44,442 nt of DNA, from NCBI GenBank assembly GCA_018066715.1, contig JAGPWA010000026.1, forward strand, positions 1-44,442, given 5' to 3'. Numbering within the stretch: position 1 is the first letter of the stretch; each line of letters begins with the position of its first letter. A model generated the notes under the pieces. That model was not told the origin of the DNA and did no database searches. It was given only the letters and a program-made list of their open reading frames with translations. Shown one piece after another: positions 1-9,840 of the stretch. Position numbers and translations under genes: made by a program. Source of the stretch: Porticoccus sp. (GTDB lineage: Bacteria > Pseudomonadota > Gammaproteobacteria > Pseudomonadales > Porticoccaceae).

Positions 1-351
1 GCAACCAAAACAAATACCAAATAGCAGCATCAACTCATAAGACAACCATCCCTGCCAGACAGACACCAATAAGATGAGGCAGGGGATGCTATACAACATA
101 TATAAACGGAATAAATACAGACCTAAAGGACGGTTATCCGAAAATACGCCACCCAGCAGAATGAATAATAGCTGTGGCAGCATCAATGCCATCTGGGCGT
201 AACCTACCCGTTCTGCCGACTCGCCCAACACGCCTACTAGTAGCCAGGGGAATAAAACAATCTGCAACCCTTGAGCCAATGAGCTGGCACCCACACCCTC
301 TAGATAGAAACGGAAACTATCCTTTGGGCTATTCGTTGGTTTGCCAGACAT
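1..351 (-). CDS. MFS transporter, N-terminal part (cut by the window edge)
   Basis: This frame is missing from the ORF track because it is open at the window edge. Read on the minus strand it starts MSGKPTNSPKDSFRFYLEGV and continues with hydrophobic segments such as LQIVLFPWLLVGVLGE and MALMLPQLLFILLGGVFSDN. The pattern of helix, short loop with charged residues, then GGVFSDNRP resembles the first helices and the loop 2-3 region of major facilitator superfamily permeases. About 117 codons are visible; a complete member would have roughly 400. The ATG has a close GAGG, and an in-frame TAA lies nine codons upstream, so the start is well bounded. It lies downstream of ligA on the same strand with a 126-bp gap. 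The substrate cannot be told. The family call is an inference from hydrophobicity and motif resemblance. Confidence 0.65.
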   Translation of the reverse strand, partial: MSGKPTNSPKDSFRFYLEGVGASSLAQGLQIVLFPWLLVGVLGESAERVGYAQMALMLPQLLFILLGGVFSDNRPLGLYLFRLYMLYSIPCLILLVSVWQGWLSYELMLLFGICFGC

Positions 352-440
352 CACCTCAGAAAACCTACGACGCCTTTAGATGAGTCCATTACAAGCCTAA
401 GTAAATGGAAAAGCACAAAGAGATCATTGATTCTGTTTGA

Positions 441-464
441 TTGAACAGCACATTTTTTGTTCAA
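441..464 (-). repeat. Inverted repeat just downstream of ligA
   Basis: Perfect 7-bp arms TTGAACA and TGTTCAA flank a 10-nt loop, 13 nt beyond the ligA stop codon. There is no U-run after the stem in the ligA transcription direction. It could be a weak 3' end structure for ligA mRNA, but it is not a classical intrinsic terminator. Confidence 0.35.
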
Positions 465-477
465 ATACATGGGGCTC

Positions 478-3389
<2,912 letters not shown>

Positions 3390-3447
3390 CGTTTCTTAAA
3401 CCTATAAATGTTGAAGCATAGTTAAAATATTATTTAGTCGGACCTGG

Positions 3448-3477
3448 AAATAGGCAGCTTTTATTAGCTGGCTATTT
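3448..3477 (-). repeat. Stem-loop between smc and zipA
   Basis: Twelve-base arms AAATAGGCAGCT and AGCTGGCTATTT pair with a single mismatch around a 6-nt loop, starting six bases after the smc stop codon. No T-run follows on the minus strand, so it is more likely a message-stabilising or processing hairpin, or a leaky terminator, than a strong intrinsic terminator. The call rests on base pairing alone. Confidence 0.4.
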
Positions 3478-3483
3478 CATTAC

Positions 3484-6400
3484 CTAAGCTTCCGCCAATT
3501 CGACCGCCTGATTAACATCCACACTGACCAACCGTGACACACCCGGTTCGTACATAGTGACACCCATCAGTTGGTTGGCCATTTCCATAGCAATTTTGTT
3601 GTGGGAGATATAAACAAACTGCACCGTGGCTGACATCTCCTCTACCATCCGAGCATAGCGGGCCACGTTAGCATCATCCAATGGCGCATCAACCTCATCC
3701 AACATACAAAATGGTGCGGGATTGAGGTGAAAAATTGAAAACACCAAGGCAATCGCCGTCAATGCTTTCTCTCCCCCGGAGAGTAGATGAACCGTCGTAT
3801 TTTTCTTTCCAGGAGGCCTTGCCATAATAGTGACGCCGGTATCCAGAAGGTCTTCACCAGTCAATTCCAAGTAAGCATGCCCACCACCAAAGAGTTTAGG
3901 AAACAATTCCTGAAGCGAGACATTGATACGGTCAAACGTTTCCTTAAAGCGGGTACGAGTTTCCCGGTCAATCTTGCGAATAGCACTTTCAAGTGTTTCC
4001 AGCGCATCTTCTAGTTCAGCATTCTGGGCATCCAGATATGCCTTACGCTCAGACTCAACCTTATACTCATCAATTGCGGCCAAATTAATTGGCCCTAACC
4101 GCTGAATCCGGCTACCAATTCGCTCCAATGTCTGTTCCCATTGGGCAGAATCTGCATCCTCAGGAAGCGCTTCGAGCAGTGGTTCCAAATCAAAATTATG
4201 TTCGCTAATCTGCTCCTCGATCGTTTTACTACGAGTCGCCAAATCTTGCGCAACCAATCGCTGCTGCTCAAGTAAAGAACGCTGTTCTTGAATCTCTTGC
4301 TCAAGCTTATTCCGACGCTGTTCAACTGCCCGCATTTGATGCTCGACGTCTTCGACAGCACGGCGCGCATCAGCCAGTTCTTTTTCAACACCCAGTCTGA
4401 TCTCAAGTTGGCCTGCCAGCTGTTCTTTCAGCTCAAAGGTCGGGTCTTCATCTTGATTAAAGGACTCACGCAATTGTTCCCGGCGTTCCTGCAACCTCGC
4501 CACTTGAATCTCTAGCCGTCCAATACCCTCACGAACTGATTGCAACTGGGTACTCACTGACTTCTCTCGCATAGCCAACTCATGGCTGCGATCCCGATCA
4601 TGACGGGCGCTCTGTCGAGCTTGGTCTAGTGCAGCACGATAATCATCCCGCTGCTGTAACAAGACTTCACGGCGCTTAGTATCCTGCTCCATAACCTCAA
4701 TAGCACCGGATAGTAACTGGCGAGCTTCCGCCAAGTTTTCCTGTTCCTGCTGTTGTTGTTCTTTCGCCTCTGTTAATTCTTGTTCAGCACGCTCCCGGCG
4801 GGCAGCAAACTGTTCCACTTGCATCTGACCTGCACTGAGCTTGGAGCGAAGCTCTGCATATTGACGTTGCTGTTCAGCCACCTCGCTGCTGATAACTTCA
4901 CGCTGGGCTTCTAGATCACGGAGTTGTTTCTCACTGGTATTTTTTTGCTGCTCAAGTCCAGCAACCCGATCTCTACAGTCAGCCAGCTCCGTCTCTAACG
5001 CTTCAAGTTCCTGTCGCCGTTTTAGCACGCCAACGGTGGCATCCTGATCGCGGGCAACACGAAGCCAATTAGCCCCCATCCACAAACTATCTCGAGTGAC
5101 TACAGACTCACCGGCACCTAGATTTTCTCTCATCGCCAGTGCAGATTTCAAGTCGTCCACGGCATAAATACCACTGAGCATTACTGCCGCATATTCACCA
5201 TTAACTTTGTCTGATAGCTTGTTCGATAGCATTTCACCAGAAGCGCTACTGGCATCCAAGTCTAGCGCTTTATCCACCAGCACCAACTCGCCTTTTGCAA
5301 AGGTATCTAACTGACTACTGAGGTCATCGAGGTTATCCACGCAGACAGCCTGGAGATAGCTACCCAACACTGTTTCAACCGCGGTCTCCCAACCAGCTTC
5401 CACCTGCAGGGTTTCTGCCAGACGAGGCTGACTATTGAGTTGTTTGCTTTCAAGCCATTGCTGTTGGTCGCCTTCACCACTCAAAGCAGCCTGCTGCAGG
5501 GCATCTAAAGAAGCCTTACGACCAAGCATTGTCTGCATGCTCGTTCTAGACTCATCCAACTCTGTGTTAGCCCGTTGCCCTTGTTGTCGGGCACTGTCCA
5601 TTTGCTCGGTAATGGTGTCTAGATAGGATTTCTTGTCATCGGAAGCCAGTTCCACCTCAGCCAATTGCTCTTGTAATAGAGTAATATCTTCCTGTACTGA
5701 ACTGTCACTCAGGCCTTGGTGTTCACTCTGTATATTCTCAAGCCGCTCTGCGAGACGTCGTAAAACCTGCTCTAAGTGTTGAATACGCGATTGTTGAACT
5801 TCAGCTTGTTGGCGAGGTTCAGATGCCGTGTGATTGAAGTCATCCCATGATGCCTGCCAACTCTGCATGACCTCTTCGGCCTGCTGAAGGGCCGCCTGGG
5901 ACAACTCTTCTGCTGCAACCACTTTTTCCAGTTCAGGTGAGATTTCCTGCAATTCAGCATCCCAGCTCTGAGCCTTCTGGCGATCCACACGTAAATGCTC
6001 TTCAGACTCCACAAAGTTCCGTTCAGTTTGTGTCAGATCCTGCTGTAGCTCCTGAGCGCGATCTTGTACGTGCTGAATTGCCTGCTCAATACGAGCCACT
6101 TCAGCACCAATGGAATAATAACGCCCTTGAACCTCGTTAAATGTATCTCCATGCTCCGTGGATTCAGTACGATGCCGCTCCAATGCGGTATCACAACCGC
6201 TACGCTCCGTTACCAGCGCTTCTACCTTTAGTTCAAGCTCATTAATGGACTTTCGACGCTCTATTGACTGAGACTCGAGCCCACGCCAACGCAAAGCTTG
6301 TAGTTCCGCTTTACTCTGTCGTTCTTCCTTCTTCAGTTCAGCATATTTTTCCGCAGCCTGAGACTGACGTTCCAAGCGGTTTAACTGGCGCCCCAACTCC

Positions 6401-6996
6401 TCACGGATATCGGTTAGACGCTCCAGATTTTCCTTGGTCCGTCGCATCCGGCTTTCTGTTTCTCGGCGACGTTCCTTATATTTAGAAATGCCTGCAGCTT
6501 CTTCAATATAAACTCGCAGATCATCGGGTTTTGCCTCAATCAAACTTGAGATCATGCCCTGTTCAATGATGGCGTAACTACGTGGCCCCAGACCAGTGCC
6601 GAGAAAAATATCAGTGATATCACGACGGCGACATTTGTTGCCATTGAGGTAATAGTTGGACTGGCTATCTCTTGTGACCTTGCGCTTAATGGAGATTTCA
6701 CTCCACCCGGCATACTCCCCGCCAAGACTGCCGTCAGAATTGTCGAAGACCAGCTCAATGGAAGCTTGCCCAACCGGCTTGCGACCACCTGAACCATTGA
6801 AAATCACATCTGTCATCGACTCGCCACGCAGGTGCTTGGCGGAACTTTCACCCATCACCCACCGTACGGCATCAATAATATTGGATTTCCCACAGCCATT
6901 AGGTCCGACGACCGCACAAAGGTTACTGGGAAAAGTAACGGTGGTCGGGTCAACAAAAGACTTGAACCCCGCGAGTTTAATGCATTTTAGGCGCAT
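3484..6996 (-). CDS. smc: Chromosome segregation protein SMC
   Basis: Structural maintenance of chromosomes ATPase, which organises and helps segregate the nucleoid as a dimer, usually with ScpA/ScpB. The 1170-aa protein shows the N-terminal ATPase half with Walker A GPNGCGKSNIIDAVRWVMGE. A long coiled coil rich in Glu/Gln/Arg follows, then a hinge at roughly residues 510-630, a second coiled coil, and the C-terminal half with signature LLSGGEKALTAIAL and Walker B FCMLDEVDAPLDDAN. The length is typical of full-size SMC. It lies upstream of zipA and ligA with a 94-bp gap that holds a stem-loop. This is SMC, not MukB, consistent with lineages outside the Enterobacterales/Vibrio group. ScpA/ScpB are not in this window. 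Confidence 0.98.
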   Translation of the reverse strand: MRLKCIKLAGFKSFVDPTTVTFPSNLCAVVGPNGCGKSNIIDAVRWVMGESSAKHLRGESMTDVIFNGSGGRKPVGQASIELVFDNSDGSLGGEYAGWSEISIKRKVTRDSQSNYYLNGNKCRRRDITDIFLGTGLGPRSYAIIEQGMISSLIEAKPDDLRVYIEEAAGISKYKERRRETESRMRRTKENLERLTDIREELGRQLNRLERQSQAAEKYAELKKEERQSKAELQALRWRGLESQSIERRKSINELELKVEALVTERSGCDTALERHRTESTEHGDTFNEVQGRYYSIGAEVARIEQAIQHVQDRAQELQQDLTQTERNFVESEEHLRVDRQKAQSWDAELQEISPELEKVVAAEELSQAALQQAEEVMQSWQASWDDFNHTASEPRQQAEVQQSRIQHLEQVLRRLAERLENIQSEHQGLSDSSVQEDITLLQEQLAEVELASDDKKSYLDTITEQMDSARQQGQRANTELDESRTSMQTMLGRKASLDALQQAALSGEGDQQQWLESKQLNSQPRLAETLQVEAGWETAVETVLGSYLQAVCVDNLDDLSSQLDTFAKGELVLVDKALDLDASSASGEMLSNKLSDKVNGEYAAVMLSGIYAVDDLKSALAMRENLGAGESVVTRDSLWMGANWLRVARDQDATVGVLKRRQELEALETELADCRDRVAGLEQQKNTSEKQLRDLEAQREVISSEVAEQQRQYAELRSKLSAGQMQVEQFAARRERAEQELTEAKEQQQQEQENLAEARQLLSGAIEVMEQDTKRREVLLQQRDDYRAALDQARQSARHDRDRSHELAMREKSVSTQLQSVREGIGRLEIQVARLQERREQLRESFNQDEDPTFELKEQLAGQLEIRLGVEKELADARRAVEDVEHQMRAVEQRRNKLEQEIQEQRSLLEQQRLVAQDLATRSKTIEEQISEHNFDLEPLLEALPEDADSAQWEQTLERIGSRIQRLGPINLAAIDEYKVESERKAYLDAQNAELEDALETLESAIRKIDRETRTRFKETFDRINVSLQELFPKLFGGGHAYLELTGEDLLDTGVTIMARPPGKKNTTVHLLSGGEKALTAIALVFSIFHLNPAPFCMLDEVDAPLDDANVARYARMVEEMSATVQFVYISHNKIAMEMANQLMGVTMYEPGVSRLVSVDVNQAVELAEA

Positions 6997-7127
6997 TGAT
7001 TTCTCTTTGGTTTTGGCGTTCCGAGCAGAATTCTCATGACGATCATAAATGTATCAGCCGGGCTTTTTTACGCAAAGATAAAAAGGTGATTTTACACGGC
7101 TGGGCAGCAGCCACAAGCAACAGGAGA

Positions 7128-8324
7128 CTATAATTGACGGTCAATGACCACTGACACAATTTCCCCATGATCAGCTATTTTCAAAGCCCCGGTGGAGCCT
7201 TCCAAATCACCCTCAGCGGGTGTCGCCGACCCACTAACAGAGAGACGGGCAACAATTTCTACCGTCTCAACGGAAGAGAGCAATTTACCGCCGGGCATGG
7301 CCATTGTGTCATCCAGGGTCACTGTCGCAGGTAAATCTGCTGCCTGTAGTTTGGCCACTGCCAGCGGCATAGGCATAGGCATACCCTGCCATTCACGAGC
7401 ATACACATACACCACCATCTCAGGAGATATAGCCAATTCAGGTGAAATTGTTACCTGAACTTTCACAGAAGGTAGCGCTTCACCAAGTTGGCTGCGTGCA
7501 CGAGCAATACCAGACTGTAGAGCTTGAGCCTGTGGTGTATCGGGATGGATAGCACGCAAAGCTGTCTGCCAACTGACGATCGCTTGCTGATAATCACCCA
7601 ATTCAAAGGAACGAATACCCTGCAAGCCCTGAGCCGTCATGTTATTAGGATCCAATGCCAGAGCATTATCCAACACAACACCCGCACCACCCTCAAATTT
7701 ATTGCCGTCCCTAAAATAAACAGCTTGGGCATACTCAGCCAACAACTCTGCATCATTAGGGGTTACCCGGACTGCATTCTGATAAGCAACACTGGCCTGC
7801 TGAAAGTCACCATCCTCCATATGCAGTCGCGCCAGAATTAACAGATAATAAAGATTGTCTGTCTGGCTGAGTAAACGTCGAGAAATTTTATCCTTCAGCT
7901 GTTGCTTCAGTAGCAAATCATTTGTACTGGGGGATTGGCTAGCCCGCTTTTCCAATAATTGAGTAATGACGACATCATCACTGGCCCCCAACATTTGATA
8001 GAGGCTAAAAGCCAATAACGGCATCAGTAACAAGCCGGTCAGTAACAGCCAGACGCCAAGGTCTTTTGACACTTTTGACTGAGGACGCTGAGGTTCATCA
8101 ACGAGCAGAAGGCGCTGTTGCTCTGCCACCAAGTCACCATATTGAGTATCACTGAGATCACCATCAGCCAGCTGATTATCCAGTTCAGACAACCGCTCAT
8201 TGAATAACGCCACATTGGTACTCACGGGTATAGCAGATACCTGCTGAGAAGGTTTTCTCAACAGCGGGTAAATAATAAAACCTGCCGCCAGCAACACCAT
8301 GCAAGCCATGACTAGCCACATCAT
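7128..8324 (-). CDS. ccmI: Cytochrome c maturation protein CcmI (TPR heme-lyase subunit)
   Basis: Apocytochrome c chaperone of the System I heme-lyase complex with CcmF and CcmH. The 398-aa protein begins with a membrane helix (MWLVMACMVLLAAGFIIYPLL). A short cytoplasmic segment with the typical LFNERLSELDNQLADGDLS follows, then a second helix (WLLLTGLLLMPLLAFSLYQML) and TPR repeats from about residue 155 (LYYLLILARLHMEDGDFQQA ... AVRVTPNDAELLAEYAQAVY). A beta-rich periplasmic C-terminal domain ends the protein. It is the last gene of the ccm operon. Its ATG overlaps the ccmH stop by four bases (ATGA), and a second ATG follows at once. No convincing terminator was found in the 131 bp between it and smc. 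Confidence 0.93.
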   Translation of the reverse strand: MMWLVMACMVLLAAGFIIYPLLRKPSQQVSAIPVSTNVALFNERLSELDNQLADGDLSDTQYGDLVAEQQRLLLVDEPQRPQSKVSKDLGVWLLLTGLLLMPLLAFSLYQMLGASDDVVITQLLEKRASQSPSTNDLLLKQQLKDKISRRLLSQTDNLYYLLILARLHMEDGDFQQASVAYQNAVRVTPNDAELLAEYAQAVYFRDGNKFEGGAGVVLDNALALDPNNMTAQGLQGIRSFELGDYQQAIVSWQTALRAIHPDTPQAQALQSGIARARSQLGEALPSVKVQVTISPELAISPEMVVYVYAREWQGMPMPMPLAVAKLQAADLPATVTLDDTMAMPGGKLLSSVETVEIVARLSVSGSATPAEGDLEGSTGALKIADHGEIVSVVIDRQL

Positions 8325-8893
8325 TTTCTTTCACCAGTAGTGTGACTAGCATCAGAGTTATCACCCCTATGCTCCTCGTCACCCAAATACTTTTTGTCAC
8401 CCAAATGCTTTTTATCACCCAACAATTGGGCTAACCGAGCCTGCTCTTCCACTGCCAATCCAGCCTTATTATTGGTAAGGTCATCAGTGGCGCGCATCAT
8501 TTGTCGACGGCGCACACTGAAAATAATGGCTAATCCGCCCAGCAGTAAAACACCGGGGAAAAACCAGAGCATCATGGTGGTTTTCTTAACAGGAGGCCGA
8601 TACATCACAAACTCGCCATACCGAACCACCAAAAAATCGATAATTTCTTGATCGCTTTTGCCCTCTTTCAGCATACGGAAGATTTCTTCTCGCAAGTCTG
8701 CCGAAATAGGCGAATTTGAATCTGCCAGGTTCTGATTCTGGCATTTAGGACAGCGTAGTTCTGTCACCAACACATGGAACCTTTCCCGCATTTTCTCAGA
8801 GGAAAATTCTTTTACCTCTACAACAGATAATGCCGAGCTACTCATTACCAATAGCTGCAGAAAAATGATGTTTTTAAGTATGCTCTTGAGCAT
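8321..8893 (-). CDS. ccmH: Cytochrome c maturation protein CcmH (CycL/NrfF type)
   Basis: Membrane-anchored thiol oxidoreductase that reduces or holds the apocytochrome CXXCH cysteines for heme ligation by CcmF. It has an N-terminal signal or anchor (IIFLQLLVMSSSALSVV), the redox motif LRCPKCQNQNLADSNS, and a helical domain ending in the RYGEFVMYRPP motif. A second membrane helix (TMMLWFFPGVLLLGGLAIIFSV) and a cytoplasmic tail follow. At 190 aa it is somewhat longer than many CcmH/CycL proteins. The excess is a C-terminal tail carrying a hexapeptide repeat (LGDKKHLGDKKYLGDEEHRGD) encoded by an 18-bp tandem repeat. It directly abuts the upstream CMD-family gene (stop at 8894, start at 8893) and overlaps ccmI. 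Confidence 0.94.
   Translation of the reverse strand: MLKSILKNIIFLQLLVMSSSALSVVEVKEFSSEKMRERFHVLVTELRCPKCQNQNLADSNSPISADLREEIFRMLKEGKSDQEIIDFLVVRYGEFVMYRPPVKKTTMMLWFFPGVLLLGGLAIIFSVRRRQMMRATDDLTNNKAGLAVEEQARLAQLLGDKKHLGDKKYLGDEEHRGDNSDASHTTGERK
8361..8414 (-). repeat. 18-bp in-frame tandem repeat in the ccmH tail
   Basis: Three consecutive 18-bp units read TCACCCNNATNCTNNT.. on the plus strand. The two units at 8379-8396 and 8397-8414 differ at only two bases; the unit at 8361-8378 is more diverged, and a fourth partial copy begins at 8415. In protein they encode LGDKKH / LGDKKY / LGDEEH. The unit length is a multiple of three, so copy-number change by slippage would keep the frame. Confidence 0.8.
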
Positions 8894-9268
8894 CTAGCCT
8901 ATTTCCTCAAGTACTTCTTTGGCAGCGCGAAATGCTTCCTGAAGTGCCGGGGCACCGATATAAGGGCCAGTGTGCAGCAGTATTTCGCGGATTTCTTCCG
9001 GGGTACAGCCATTACGAATGGCGCCACGAATATGGCCTTTTAGCTCAGTAGGCGCTTTTAATGCAGCCAGAGTGGCGATAGTGATAATACTGCGAGTTTT
9101 TAGCGGAAGTGTCTCCCTCGCCCAAACGGAACCCCAGCAGTTTTCATTGATATAGTCCTGTACTGGTTGGGTAAACTCAGTGACGGCATCCATTGCTCGA
9201 TCTACAAACTCATCACCCATCACTTTGCGACGAACGTCCATACCCCGTTGGTAATCTTCCTTTGCCAT
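8894..9268 (-). CDS. Carboxymuconolactone decarboxylase (CMD) family protein inside the ccm operon
   Basis: The 124-aa alpha-helical protein matches the CMD/AhpD-like fold family. Evidence includes LPLKTRSIITIATLAALKAPTEL followed by HIRGAIRNGCTPEEIREILLHTGPYIGAPALQEAF, which is the PcaC-type signature. AhpD-type members carry a CXXC pair with a nearby histidine. Here only isolated cysteines are seen (ENCWG and NGCT), so the AhpD peroxidase site is absent and the protein resembles 4-carboxymuconolactone decarboxylase or an uncharacterised relative. It has a GAGG Shine-Dalgarno, starts 9 nt after ccmG and abuts ccmH, so it is almost certainly co-transcribed with the ccm genes. No other protocatechuate-pathway gene is nearby, so a decarboxylase role in beta-ketoadipate metabolism is not supported by context. 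The true function is unknown. Confidence 0.85.
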   Translation of the reverse strand: MAKEDYQRGMDVRRKVMGDEFVDRAMDAVTEFTQPVQDYINENCWGSVWARETLPLKTRSIITIATLAALKAPTELKGHIRGAIRNGCTPEEIREILLHTGPYIGAPALQEAFRAAKEVLEEIG

Positions 9269-9277
9269 GCTATTGCC

Positions 9278-9805
9278 TCATTGTTGAATTTGTTGCCATA
9301 CCGGCAAAAGATATTTTTTCCAAACCCGGTCATCAACCACACCCACATGCTTGTAACGGATGGTCCCGGTACTATCCACCACATAGGTTTCAGGCGCACC
9401 AAATACACCTAAATCCAACCCCATTCGGCCCGTGTCATCCACAATGCTTAGAGCATAAGGGTCACCCTTTACCTCAAGCCATTGACGGGCTGCCACAATG
9501 TCATCCTTGTAATTCAGACCGATAATCCTGATACCCTTTTCAGACAACTTGTTCAGGTAGGGATGTTCTACACGACAGGAAACACACCAGGTGGCCCAGA
9601 CATTCAGCAATGCAGGCTTACCCTGAAAAATTGTCTGATCTACCTGCTTATTTTCATCACTAAGCACGGCAAGAGAAAAGTCCGGGATCGGCCTATCGAT
9701 CAATGCGGAGGGCATAGCATTCGGATCACGCTCCAACCCATTGAACAGGAAAAGTGCCAGCACGATAAATACTATCAGTGGTAAAAAAAGCTTTAGTCTC
9801 GCCAC
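9278..9805 (-). CDS. ccmG: Thiol:disulfide interchange protein CcmG (DsbE)
   Basis: Periplasmic, membrane-tethered thioredoxin-fold protein that reduces the apocytochrome c/CcmH disulfide. The 175-aa sequence starts with a membrane anchor (LKLFLPLIVFIVLALFLFNGL). The substrate-specific insert IPDFSLAVL follows, then the active site NVWATWCVSCRVEHPYL and the thioredoxin cis-Pro region GVFGAPETYVVDSTG. The active-site dipeptide is Val-Ser (WCVSC). The gene follows ccmF with a 35-bp gap and precedes the CMD-family gene by 9 bp. Length and motifs are standard for DsbE/CcmG. Confidence 0.96.
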   Translation of the reverse strand: MARLKLFLPLIVFIVLALFLFNGLERDPNAMPSALIDRPIPDFSLAVLSDENKQVDQTIFQGKPALLNVWATWCVSCRVEHPYLNKLSEKGIRIIGLNYKDDIVAARQWLEVKGDPYALSIVDDTGRMGLDLGVFGAPETYVVDSTGTIRYKHVGVVDDRVWKKYLLPVWQQIQQ

Positions 9806-9840
9806 TTAATCATCCGCCTCTTGTTGTTAGGTGCCAGCTG

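Noticed and set aside
6656-7039. 127-aa plus-strand ORF opposite the smc N terminus
   Set aside because: It mirrors the conserved Walker A region of smc on the other strand, with composition typical of antisense frames.
7060-7127. Intrinsic terminator after ccmI
   Set aside because: Only a 5-bp GGCTG/CAGCC stem was found, with no adjacent T-run, and AGCCGGGCTTTTTT nearby lies on the plus strand with 4-bp arms.
8361-8414. Short repeats as a CRISPR or minisatellite array
   Set aside because: Units are contiguous, 18 bp, in frame within ccmH and without spacers.
9193-9525. 110-aa plus-strand ORF and overlapping frames across ccmG/CMD
   Set aside because: Antisense shadow of ccmG and the CMD-family gene; proline- and histidine-rich without any domain signal.
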